A DNA stretch of 64,000 bases from positions 957,001-1,021,000 of the forward strand of contig CAJNDS010002657.1 of the NCBI GenBank assembly GCA_905221605.1. Reading direction: 5' to 3'. Below are positions 53,245 through 62,299 of the stretch, in pieces. Every line of letters begins with the position of its first letter. Within the stretch, counting starts at the first letter, position 1. The notes under the pieces are model-generated. The model ran no database searches, was not told the DNA's origin, and saw only the letters and a list, made by a program, of their open reading frames with translations. The DNA is from Symbiodinium natans. Taxonomy: Eukaryota; Sar; Dinophyceae; Suessiales; Symbiodiniaceae. The position numbers and the translations under genes are program-made.

Positions 53245-53312
53245 GAATGTGTGCCCAAGAGTGGAGCCATCTTTCCTGAAAGCTCACCTCAATGCCTACG
53301 CCAAACCTTCTT
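53245..53312 (+). CDS. Candidate terminal exon, unknown
   Basis: After TTTGGCAG the frame reads NVCPRVEPSFLKAHLNAYAK, PS and TAA. The next acceptor, AACCAG|ATTGAC at 53,333, starts another open stretch (IDELQRRNLPTRKPKA). No family recognised. Confidence 0.28.
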
Positions 53313-54294
53313 AAGACCCCAAACCCCTAACCAGATTGACGAGCTTCAAAGGCGAAATCTTCCCACCCGAAAACCTAAGGCTTTAGGGTTTTAGGGTTTA
53401 GGATTTAGGGTTTGGGGTTTAGGGTTTGGGGTTTAGGGTTTGGGGTTTAGGGTTTAGGGTTTAGGGTAGGGTTCAGGGTTTCGGGTAGGGTTTAGGGTTT
53501 AGGGTTTGGGGTTTAGGGCCAACCAACCTAAAGCCTAAACTCCAAGCCCAGGCTCTGAACTTGTCAAGCCCGACATCTAGAAATCTTTAGGATTTAGGAT
53601 TTAGGGTGTAGGGTTTAGGGTTTAGGGCTAAGGGCTTAGGGTTTAGGGTTTAGGGTTAGTTCATTTCCAGCCATGGCTCATGGCGCCGCGGCCCCTCTTG
53701 GCCACCGTGGAGGTGGTTTAGGGGTTTAGGGTTTAGGGTTTAGGATTTAGGGTTTAGGGTTTAGGGTTTAGGGTTTTAGGGTTTAGGATTTTGGGTTTGG
53801 AGTTTGGGGTGTCGGGTTGAGTGGTTGAAGGCTGCAGGGATAGAAGGGGCGACCCCCTAGAAGGGGCCCTCTGCCTTCTATAACTCCGACATATGCCTCA
53901 TATCCTTGTGTGCCTAAGCAGCCCCGACACAAACCCTAAACCCTGAACCCTGAACCCTAAACCCTAAACCCTAAACCCTAAACCCTAAACCCTAAACCCT
54001 AAACCCCAAGGTGCCTTATAAGGGCCCCTCCTTTGGTCCCTTGAAGGTTTTCAGGCTTGATCCTAAACTGGAAAACCACAGAAAACCCCATTGGAGCCCT
54101 CTGAACCCTAGTAAACCCTGCAAAGCCCTGTACACCCTATCAAAACCTCGAAACCTTAATCCTAAACCCTAACCCTAAACCCTAAACCCTAAACCCTAAA
54201 CCCTAAACCTTAACCTAAAACTCTAAGCCTAAACCCTAACCCAAAACTCTCAAAACCCTACAGGGCTTCGAGGATCTTGTGACGCACTGGCCAG

Positions 54295-54377
54295 GACTGC
54301 TTGGCAGCGCCCGGCGCCCAAGACGCATTGGCCCTGCAGGAGGAAGAATGGAGCTTCCGAGACGAGGACTCCGCAGG
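54295..54377 (+). CDS. Candidate exon ending at a telomere-like donor
   Basis: Acceptor GGCCAG|GAC, then DCLAAPGAQDALALQEEEWS, FRDEDSA and two bases, ending GCAGG|GTTTAGGG. The donor is the first unit of the array at 54,378. Acidic and helical. No family recognised. Confidence 0.38.
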
Positions 54378-54478
54378 GTTTAGGGTTTAGGGTTTAGGGT
54401 GTTAGGGTTTAGGGTTTAGGGTTTAGGGTTTAGGGTTTAGGGTTTAGGGTTTAGGGTTTAGGGTTTAGGGTTTAGGGA
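54377..54478 (+). repeat. TTTAGGG array directly at an exon end
   Basis: About 14 units. The first G of GGGTTTAGGG is the likely splice-donor G of the candidate exon 54295-54377. Confidence 0.95.
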
Positions 54479-54747
54479 GCTTATAGGTCTGGGGTCGAGT
54501 GAATATTCGGGTGGAGGGAAAGGGGCCGCGTGAAAGAAGACCTATCATCCTTATTATAGGAACCCCCCCAAAAAAGGGTACCCCGAAACCGTAAACCCTA
54601 AGCTCAAGGGAGTAGGGCGTACACTTGTTGGAATCCTTGTGAACTACAGGGTTGAGGTTGTCGGGGTAGGAATGGGTGGGTTGAGGTCCTCAGGGTTTAG
54701 GGCTTAGAGTTCATAGGGTTTAGGGTTTAGGGTTTAGGGTTTAGGGT

Positions 54748-54846
54748 TTGGGTTCATAGGGTTCATAGGGTTCATAGGGTTCATAGGGTTCATAGGGTTC
54801 ATAGGGTTCATGGGGTTCATAGGGTTCATAGGGTTCATAGGATCTA
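54748..54846 (+). repeat. GGGTTCATA tandem repeat
   Basis: About 10 copies of the 9-bp unit GGGTTCATA within TTTAGGG sequence, followed by degenerate copies to 54,900. It looks derived from the telomere-like unit. Confidence 0.93.
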
Positions 54847-55072
54847 GGGGTTCATCAGATTTAGAGTGAAGGGTTCATAGGATTTAGAGTTCATAGGGTT
54901 TAGGGTTTCGGGTTGCAAGCCTGGTGGGCTCCAGGACAAAGGGCTGAGCAGACGAAATCCAGGAGTTGCCTGGACAACCGACCCCCTGTCGTGCCCCTAA
55001 ACCCGGTCGACGAAACCTCCCAAACCCTAAACCCTAAACCCCTACTTAACCCAGGTCTCCACCCTTTTTCAG

Positions 55073-55159
55073 GACCGCACCGTCGTGTTATACCTCCTCG
55101 TTCCTCCCGATGCGCGTGGACCAAAGCTGAAGACGCTGAACCAGAGCCTGGGCGCATAA
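55073..55159 (+). CDS. Candidate terminal exon, unknown
   Basis: Textbook acceptor CCTTTTTCAG|GAC, then DRTVVLYLLVPPDARGPKLK, TLNQSLGA and TAA at 55157-55159. A different frame through 54,913-55,248 is also open. No family recognised. Confidence 0.38.
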   Translation, partial: DRTVVLYLLVPPDARGPKLKTLNQSLGA

Positions 55160-55274
55160 AGCCCGAAATCTCGAAACCACTAAACAGCCCAACCCGCCAA
55201 TCTCCGAATCCTAAGCCCAAGATCCCTGAAACCCTAAGTAAACCATGAAGCCCCCACATAAACCCTAAACCCAG

Positions 55275-55433
55275 GAACGGGCTGGTGGTCGTGGACTTCC
55301 GGCCTCACGCCCAGAGGGCGTCGATCACGTACCTTTCCATGCCCAGATCGCAGAATCTAGAATCCCCTGAACCCCAAAGCTTTTGGTGTACCGCATTTAG
55401 GGCCCTTATTAGAAGGTGTTTGGCGCATCATGT
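55275..55433 (+). CDS. Candidate terminal exon, unknown
   Basis: Acceptor CCCAG|GAACGG, then NGLVVVDFRPHAQRASITYL, SMPRSQNLES and on to a TAA at about 55,433. It is the last exon-like segment before the retrotransposon. No family recognised. Confidence 0.32.
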
Positions 55434-55439
55434 ATAAGT

Positions 55440-56180
55440 AACTTTTGATCTATGTCTGGTCTGGCAGTCATGTACTTTCGGGTTTGAGCATGAACGTGAC
55501 AGGTTAACGATGATAGATGATGATGAGGAACCGATCATAATACGTCCAGGACAAGAACGAGGAGACCGTTAATATGTGGTGGTGATGACAATGGTGACCT
55601 TCTGATAATATCTGATTGGTCGATCATGCTCAGTGCCTCTGTCAGACATGTACAGGTGTTTTATCAGTTGAATGTCTAGATGATGTGCGCTACGACCGCA
55701 GCGCTTACCAGCTCAAGAGCGCTCTTTGAGCTTTGCAGTTAGAAAAGATTTCTTTTGCCCCTCGCTGTATAGTCCCCTAACCTCGCTCTGCGTTCTACTA
55801 ATACTGGAAAGCCATAAGGGGAACCTAGGCGCCAGGGGAGGTGGAACCGGAGAGCATAAGGTGGCGACTGATAGACACCATAAGGGAAACCTAGGTGATA
55901 CCGGTCAATACGCTTGTGCACCCCTCAGGTCTTGCAAGCCTGAGTATCCTCTTGCATTCGCGGTGCAAGGGTGGTCTTCTGTTGGGAAAGGAGTTGCTCC
56001 CGGACCTGACCCGTTGATAGGGATACTATCACCTGGATTGCAACATCAACACCTACACCTGTTTATAGCGATTCTCCTTCCAGCCCTGAGCTCATACCTG
56101 TTGGCGCGGGCAACATTTCTTGAATAGTTTGTCTATTCCACCACCTCTTGCAGGTTAAGAGCCTTGTCGGTTCGGCTGTG
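55440..56180 (+). other. Retrotransposon 5' LTR/leader region (limits unresolved)
   Basis: About 740 bp of unique sequence before the first long frame. It contains two imperfect copies of CCATAAGGGRAACCTAGG, at about 55,812 and 55,879, but no telomere-like repeats. An LTR and primer-binding site are expected here, but cannot be fixed without the 3' LTR. A short frame at 55,726-56,127 is probably not coding. Confidence 0.45.
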
Positions 56181-56181
56181 A

Positions 56182-58824
56182 GTGGGAATATCGCGATACA
56201 GTTTTCCTTTCTTTTGCGACGTCGTGGACGAGATGGCGGATGATAATCAGGACTTGCGTGCGATCCTTGACGCAGCTGCAGATACGCAGGGATCGAATAT
56301 CTTTGGACTGGAGGACATGCCGGCCAGTAGTGATACATGGGATCCTTTTGGACAGTTGGCTTTGGAAGACGGTAGTCAGGCTCATGCTGAGGTACCTCGA
56401 GATGATAATATTGATGAGCTGAGGGCGATTGCAGATATGAGTGTAGCTGATCCGTTGGCATTGGTTAATATGTTTGACGCGGAGCATCACGATAGAGCAG
56501 GAAGTCTCACCATCTCTTCGACTTCTGAAGGTTCTGAATCCAGAACGGCGAGGACGAGACGTGATGATAGTACCGCAGGTGGTACGAATATCGGCGGTGA
56601 ACGTGTGACTGGAACCTTTCATATAATATCGAGCTCTGATGGTGGAGCGATTGCGGGCAATGGAGGGCATGATGAGTCAACTCATAGAAGCCTTATGATG
56701 CTGCCCGATCCTCATATTGTTTCAGGTACTGTTCATAATCCTGTTGACGACGTAGGATTAGAGAATAGAGAACAAAATGTGTCTCCTATCAGTCAGTTCT
56801 CCTCGACAGGTCTGCGTGAAAGTGAAGAAGATAGGGGACGCGATGTTGTTGACGAGCCTGGACAAAAGCGTGAATACCCCTTCGGGGATGAGGATCCCGC
56901 GACTGCGATCAGAGGCATACTCGATCAATCCGGAGTGTTGACAGGGGATGATATAATAGCTGCAGCATCTGCGGGATCTCAAGGTCATGATTTTCACGGG
57001 CATACAGGGAATACAGGAGGGACGATGGCAAGCATATTGTTCGGTGAGGAGAATAGAGTTCGTCGCCCTGAGTCAGTTAAAAGGGGCATTGATGAAGGAG
57101 TCGGTAGGGAGATTTCCAGAGGGAGGATAATATCGGGCGACGGAGGGGCGACCATGGACCATGCAGCTAGGTCTGACGATGCTTCCGATGCAAGCGCGAA
57201 GCGAGTGAGAGGAGCTGAGGACTTCAGTCCTTCTGTTCATATGGCTGGGAGAGTCACTCCTGAGAGAGGTGGAGGCGGAATAAGTGCTTCGTCATCTGGT
57301 TTGAACTCACCCGTTCCTACTGGATCGGGAAGGCTCATGGAGCATAATATGTTTACCCCGCCTACTGATAACAAATGTGGGAGCTGGCACAGAGCAGGTT
57401 CGAGCCCTTCGAAGAGAATGGCTGGTGCTGGGATATCGCCTGAGAATGAGATGAGGAGAGAGATCCTAGAGATGGATGGAAAGGTTTGTCAGCTGGAAAT
57501 GATAGTCATCGATGCTAGGGAGGGAGTAGGCAAGAATACTGAGGATCTGAGGAGAGTTGATAATATGATTTCGTCGCTCAATCTGACAGCACATGAGGCG
57601 CATAATATGGCGGTTGATGCATCCCGTAGATCGAACGAGGCAGAGATCCTGATAACATCAAGAATTGAACATGAGCTTCAGGCAGTTCGCGAAATTGCCG
57701 AAGGTAGACCTCAGGATTCAGGTCAAGAGATGCACTCAGTTCCAGGAAGCGCGATTGGGACGATGATACACAAGAACAAAGAAATGATCGATACTGTGAG
57801 GTCCTCCACCGCATCATCCTTTCAGTACTATGACAAAAGACTCAAGGATGTTGAGACTCATAGCAATGAGAGGATCAGCCGCGTTGATGATGATGTTGGC
57901 AAGCTTCATACCAAGATGAGGTCGATGTCAGCTGCGACGGAATCGCATACACACGCTTTGGAGGGGCATAGGGCTGCGTTGAAGCTGTCTCGCAGTGATA
58001 CAGGATGGAGATCTTTGAGAGTTGAGGAAGCTGAGGAGTCCATCAGAAAGGTATCTAGCCGAATAGAGCGATTGGAGAGAAACATGAGGACGCAACAAAC
58101 ACCTGGTGAATCTGCGGGGTCTAGAGAGATGAAGATGAATATGTGTGAGTCATTTGGTTGCTCATGCGGAAAACCTGGTACAAGTCACGGGGGTTGCATA
58201 GATGCCAGGGCCCGCAAGGCTGTGCAGGACAGTGCAGGGATCATACAAGGTAATAAGGAGTCAATGGGAAAGGTGGCAAAGGAGCTCATTACGTTGAAAA
58301 CCCGAGCGGGTGTGCTTGAGAATGACGTTCATGGCAACAAAGAGAGGCTGCAAAAGATTTCGGATGTCGCTGAGAAACGTCACAAGAAATTGGCAGACGG
58401 TGTAGACGACCTGAATAAAAGAATATCGGCAGTCGTGAAGGAGTCGGACACCACTTCCGAGAAGCACGAGCTAAGCATAATGGGGGTGAAGTGTGACATA
58501 GGTGAAGCATGCGATCGAATGAGCAAGCTAGAATCGGCGAATCAGGAGATAATATCCAAGCAGCATGGTTTCGCCGATGACGTGATTGAGCTTCGTCGGC
58601 AGATTTCCAAGAATACCAAGATGATAACCGGCTTGGATGATATCAAAGGTGCTCAAATACCTCGCGGTAGAGTGCAGGGGGGTCAAGGGAACGCGGACGC
58701 GAGATCGAGGAGTGAGAACGCTCCTACTACGTCTGGTGAGCAATCCAGGGATTTGGAATCCATTGAGCTCAGATACACTCAACTAGAACGGAACACCAGA
58801 AAGGTGAAGTTACAAGATCAATGA
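56182..58824 (+). CDS. Retrotransposon ORF1, long coiled-coil protein
   Basis: 880 residues. The second ATG at 56233 (MADDNQDLR) may be the true start, because the first 17 residues are hydrophobic and unlike the acidic continuation. The N-terminal third is acidic and low complexity; the middle and C-terminal parts are rich in heptad-like Glu/Lys/Arg stretches (for example RIEHELQAVREIAEG), suggesting coiled coils. A small Cys patch (CESFGCSCGKPG) lies near residue 655. The stop TGA overlaps the next ATG as ATGA at 58821-58824. No enzymatic domain seen. By position it is a structural, Gag-like or accessory protein; no named family recognised. Confidence 0.85.
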   Translation: MGISRYSFPFFCDVVDEMADDNQDLRAILDAAADTQGSNIFGLEDMPASSDTWDPFGQLALEDGSQAHAEVPRDDNIDELRAIADMSVADPLALVNMFDAEHHDRAGSLTISSTSEGSESRTARTRRDDSTAGGTNIGGERVTGTFHIISSSDGGAIAGNGGHDESTHRSLMMLPDPHIVSGTVHNPVDDVGLENREQNVSPISQFSSTGLRESEEDRGRDVVDEPGQKREYPFGDEDPATAIRGILDQSGVLTGDDIIAAASAGSQGHDFHGHTGNTGGTMASILFGEENRVRRPESVKRGIDEGVGREISRGRIISGDGGATMDHAARSDDASDASAKRVRGAEDFSPSVHMAGRVTPERGGGGISASSSGLNSPVPTGSGRLMEHNMFTPPTDNKCGSWHRAGSSPSKRMAGAGISPENEMRREILEMDGKVCQLEMIVIDAREGVGKNTEDLRRVDNMISSLNLTAHEAHNMAVDASRRSNEAEILITSRIEHELQAVREIAEGRPQDSGQEMHSVPGSAIGTMIHKNKEMIDTVRSSTASSFQYYDKRLKDVETHSNERISRVDDDVGKLHTKMRSMSAATESHTHALEGHRAALKLSRSDTGWRSLRVEEAEESIRKVSSRIERLERNMRTQQTPGESAGSREMKMNMCESFGCSCGKPGTSHGGCIDARARKAVQDSAGIIQGNKESMGKVAKELITLKTRAGVLENDVHGNKERLQKISDVAEKRHKKLADGVDDLNKRISAVVKESDTTSEKHELSIMGVKCDIGEACDRMSKLESANQEIISKQHGFADDVIELRRQISKNTKMITGLDDIKGAQIPRGRVQGGQGNADARSRSENAPTTSGEQSRDLESIELRYTQLERNTRKVKLQDQ

Positions 58825-60797
58825 AAGATACATCCGCATTGAGATCCGAAATGGGGATGCTCAAGAATGAGTTCAAAGGCAGTACGGAAATGACCGCATC
58901 ATACCTTCATGATATTAAAGAAGAGAACTATAAACTCAAGGTGAAGGTTGATTCATATGAAAGGACCATGGGGGAGATGAGGGAGGAACAGGAGAGACAA
59001 GCACAGCTCATAAGGGAGATGAACGTTCGCATAGAGGGAGCACGACAACAAGAGAGTGTGAAGGCAGAGCTTGACAAAATATGGGGACAGTTGTCATCAT
59101 TGGTGAAAGCTAATAGTGAACGCGCTGCACCTGCTGCGTTCGACGAAGCATCGAGCTTTGCAGGAGCGCAGAGGTATGCCGGGGGGACCCCTGCAGCGAG
59201 CACATACGGCGACAGCCAGACTCATAAGCCTCATGATCCCAGAGGGAGGAATCATGATCTCTTAGGAGAGCCTGAGATACGACAACCGAAGTGTAATATG
59301 TGCGGGAGAACCATAATAGGTGACTGTTATCAGTGCAGTGGCTGCGATAAGCGAACATGTTCGGCATGTATCAACCCTGACTCCATGATGTGCACTGCTT
59401 GCATTGGCAACGGATACTCGGGGGGAGGATGGGCAGGAACCGGTCTTCCGAAACCCGATGGCAAGGGCTTGAGTGGCGGCTTTGGGGGAATGTACTACCC
59501 CAATGCAGGGATGCCGATTGGATATGGAGCGGTGAGGGATACGCGCGGTATGGACAAGTGCAGCCCCATTACCATCAAGAGTGAGCCTGAGGCTGCGAGG
59601 CTTAATATGTGGCTAGCCGATATCGCAATGGCAGCGAAAACAGCATACATCTACGACGGCGACTACGGATATGAAAGAGTTCTGAAGATTAGGAGCCTAT
59701 CAGAAGATGAGTTGGATGAACCATTGAAATACAGGGCACTTGAGGCGCAGCTATTTACTGCGTTGAAGTCATGCATAAAGTCAAAGGCTCTTGACACCAA
59801 AGTTTCGTTAGAGTCGTATGAGAGAACCACATCTGGGAAATCAGAAAAAGGTATGACGGCGTTAAGGTTGTTGCGCATAATCATGAAGCATGTGGAGATC
59901 CCGTCGGCTCAGGAACAAGCGATTTTGCTTGAAGGATTGATGAATACTGTGTTTCGACGTCTTTCAGGTCAGTCAGAGGAGGAAGCCTTGGAGGAGTTCA
60001 TGTCTAGATGGAACGTTGCAGCCGCACAGCTGTCATCCTCAAGCTCGAATACGCAAACACCTGCACAAATGGGAGGACTGCTGTTCGGGAAAATAAAGGA
60101 TATCAATGCCTTGACACATGATGTTGAGAAATGGCTCGATTTGCCTGAGACGGAGAGAACTCATGCCTGGTTGCGGAATAGGATTGATCGCAGACTCGAA
60201 TACTGGAGGGCAAATAATAATACAGTGTCAGCTACTGTTCGCACGGCGCAGCAGGCTTCTGCTACTGGATACGCTGCTATGCCTGCGACGCAATATAATA
60301 GAGCTCCTGTGAGCAGGCGAAAGCCTGATGGACGCGACACCAGAAGTTCGTCCCCGTCATATGACCGGGAAGAGGCTGGCAAGGGTGTCTCGGTTGGTCC
60401 TATTTGGAGAAAGGCAAATGGCCGAGATGGGCAATCTCAGGCTGGTACGCCGCAGGATCCTAAAGAAAGGTTTGGCTCGCTTTCCCCATACGGCAAGAGA
60501 GGTGTCTGCTACCCATATACGAGGGGAAATTGCCCCAAGACTGCGTCAGAGTGTGGGTACTCTCATGATATATACCTGTACGAGAATGCTGAAAGGATTC
60601 TCAAAGATGCAGGATATTGCTATGACTTCTTCCGATATGGGAAATGCAAGAGAGAGAAGTGTTCATACATGCATGAGAAGCCTCCACCCGAGATACGAGA
60701 TAGGTTCCCGCTTGAGGAAATCGAGCAGACGGTTAATAGGTCGTCGAGCCCTCATCCTGATACTCCTGAGCCAGCATCTGAGAGAGATTTTCGGTAG
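58821..60797 (+). CDS. Retrotransposon Gag-like protein with Cys cluster and two CCCH zinc fingers
   Basis: 658 residues. Residues 1-90 are coiled coil. Residues 158-194 hold nine cysteines in a RING/B-box-like cluster (CNMC, CYQCSGC, CSAC, CTAC). About 260-460 is a helical region with the look of a Gag capsid domain. Near the C-terminus are two CCCH fingers: C563-x7-C571-x6-C578-x3-H582 and C600-x8-C609-x4-C614-x3-H618. CCCH fingers take the RNA-binding role that CCHC knuckles have in most Gag proteins. Translation may reinitiate at the ATGA overlap with ORF1, or arise by -1 frameshifting. Confidence 0.88.
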   Translation: MKDTSALRSEMGMLKNEFKGSTEMTASYLHDIKEENYKLKVKVDSYERTMGEMREEQERQAQLIREMNVRIEGARQQESVKAELDKIWGQLSSLVKANSERAAPAAFDEASSFAGAQRYAGGTPAASTYGDSQTHKPHDPRGRNHDLLGEPEIRQPKCNMCGRTIIGDCYQCSGCDKRTCSACINPDSMMCTACIGNGYSGGGWAGTGLPKPDGKGLSGGFGGMYYPNAGMPIGYGAVRDTRGMDKCSPITIKSEPEAARLNMWLADIAMAAKTAYIYDGDYGYERVLKIRSLSEDELDEPLKYRALEAQLFTALKSCIKSKALDTKVSLESYERTTSGKSEKGMTALRLLRIIMKHVEIPSAQEQAILLEGLMNTVFRRLSGQSEEEALEEFMSRWNVAAAQLSSSSSNTQTPAQMGGLLFGKIKDINALTHDVEKWLDLPETERTHAWLRNRIDRRLEYWRANNNTVSATVRTAQQASATGYAAMPATQYNRAPVSRRKPDGRDTRSSSPSYDREEAGKGVSVGPIWRKANGRDGQSQAGTPQDPKERFGSLSPYGKRGVCYPYTRGNCPKTASECGYSHDIYLYENAERILKDAGYCYDFFRYGKCKREKCSYMHEKPPPEIRDRFPLEEIEQTVNRSSSPHPDTPEPASERDFR

Positions 60798-60847
60798 GGT
60801 CGGGTCGCAACCCTGAGGCCACTGATCACTCTGGCCAAGAAATTTTC

Positions 60848-62299
60848 ATGGCCGCTCCTGCTTTAATGGATTCAAGGAATAAAAACAGGAAGCGGGATAA
60901 TACCGGAATACTTCGCAGAATAATAGACGATCCTGATGAGGATCGACGATATAGAGCTGAGCGTAGAAAAGATAAGCTGAAGGGCATTGGTTCAGACGAG
61001 AAGGGGAAATTTGGCATGAATATCGTTATCTGCAGGGGGAATGAAGCCAAGCTTATGATTAGGAAATGCACTCCTCATCGAGACAGAAGTTACTCTCATA
61101 AGGTCAAAAGAATTAGGGCTGTCGAGGAAGCGCAGGCCCGTCTCAGAGCGATATCACTTGAAGAGGAAGTTAGGCTTGACAATGAAGCAAGAGGGGCGAA
61201 AGATGAGAAGGCCTTCTTTGATAGAATGATTGATACTGTTGTCAATGAGTGCAGGCAGCTGGGCATCGCAGATGAAAGGTTTGAGGCCAGAATACTCCGC
61301 AAAGATCCCTCTCGGTCCAATGCTACTCCAGCCTCAGGGCCTGAGGCGAGAAAATGGATGATAGACTCAGGTTGTGCAATAGATCTAATATCGAGAGATG
61401 AGCTTTCAAAGGATGAATATGGTTTAGCCAAGAAGAGCAAGTTGATCAAGTTTAATACCGCAAATGGAGGAACAAGGAGTGATATGGAGATTTGTGTAGA
61501 GGTCGAAGGACTACACGAAGAAGCATATGTGCGCGTTCTCGAGAATACCCCTGCTGTTCTTTCATTAGGACAACGATGTATGCGCAAAGGATACTCGTTC
61601 CATTGGATGCCCGGACGAAACCCAATATTGGTCAAGCCAGACGGATGCATTACGACATTACGCGTTATCGGTGACATCCCATACATGGTTGATGCTATGT
61701 CGATCGTTGTCCCATACCGCAAATGCAATTCCTATGAAATGCTTCCTGCGATGCCCGCTCCGATAGTGGTTTCTTCAAAATGGCAAGAGAGGCTCGGAGA
61801 ATCAATAATCAGGGACAATGAGGATCCTGATGATATCAGTGATGAGGACAAAGGGGATAATAAGGATGGAGAATCTAATGTTGATCGATGGATGACCAAG
61901 AGAGGGGGTATAGTATGTTTTCATTACCAGGCACGCAATAAACCCTGTGATCCGTTTGTAGAATCGAAGCTGTGGCCGGATGTACGAGAACGAATTGATC
62001 GTTTGAGATCCACTCGGAAGACCACCTGCAAGCGTGATGGGCATGAGAAGGTCATAATATGGGACAATTGGGTTGTTGAAACTCAAAAGGAGGATAATGC
62101 TGATCTGCGACAGAGCTTCTGGACGGGCAAAACCGAGTTCAAGTTCGCTGAATCGCAAGACAGGGATAGGGAGGTTGTGAAGAGCGTGAAGCGACTTAGA
62201 AGAGCTGAACAAGAACAAGAAACTCATGAGGCGTTATTGAGAGATATCGATAATATCAAGCGACAGATCAATAGAACTGTGGACGGAATACTTCGCTGA
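60848..62299 (+). CDS. Retrotransposon ORF3 with pepsin-like retroviral aspartic protease
   Basis: 483 residues. A basic N-terminal region is followed at residues 170-185 by WMIDSGCAIDLIS; D173-S-G is the catalytic triad of a retroviral-type aspartic protease (the dimer supplies the second Asp). About 60 residues later comes AVLSLGQRCMRKGYSF, like the C-terminal strand and helix of Copia proteases. The remaining 200 residues are charged and unassigned. It starts 50 bp after ORF2 stops, in another frame. The last 59 bp overlap the open pol frame, which lies +1 to this one. Confidence 0.88.
   Translation: MAAPALMDSRNKNRKRDNTGILRRIIDDPDEDRRYRAERRKDKLKGIGSDEKGKFGMNIVICRGNEAKLMIRKCTPHRDRSYSHKVKRIRAVEEAQARLRAISLEEEVRLDNEARGAKDEKAFFDRMIDTVVNECRQLGIADERFEARILRKDPSRSNATPASGPEARKWMIDSGCAIDLISRDELSKDEYGLAKKSKLIKFNTANGGTRSDMEICVEVEGLHEEAYVRVLENTPAVLSLGQRCMRKGYSFHWMPGRNPILVKPDGCITTLRVIGDIPYMVDAMSIVVPYRKCNSYEMLPAMPAPIVVSSKWQERLGESIIRDNEDPDDISDEDKGDNKDGESNVDRWMTKRGGIVCFHYQARNKPCDPFVESKLWPDVRERIDRLRSTRKTTCKRDGHEKVIIWDNWVVETQKEDNADLRQSFWTGKTEFKFAESQDRDREVVKSVKRLRRAEQEQETHEALLRDIDNIKRQINRTVDGILR

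Larger units (their letters stand above)
61..55270. repeat. Dispersed telomere-like TTTAGGG/CCCTAAA arrays (whole-region pattern)
   Basis: More than 60 separate arrays of 3 to about 35 units, in both orientations, occur across the first 55 kb and none in the last 8.5 kb. They lie between and within introns and short elements. Many are pure; others are homogenised for one variant. They are too short, too many and too mixed in orientation to be a chromosome end. Confidence 0.97.

Noticed and set aside
56155-56670. 171-codon minus-strand frame
   Set aside because: Shadow of retrotransposon ORF1.
61096-61728. 210-codon minus-strand frame
   Set aside because: Shadow of the protease ORF of the retrotransposon, which has a recognisable DSG motif.
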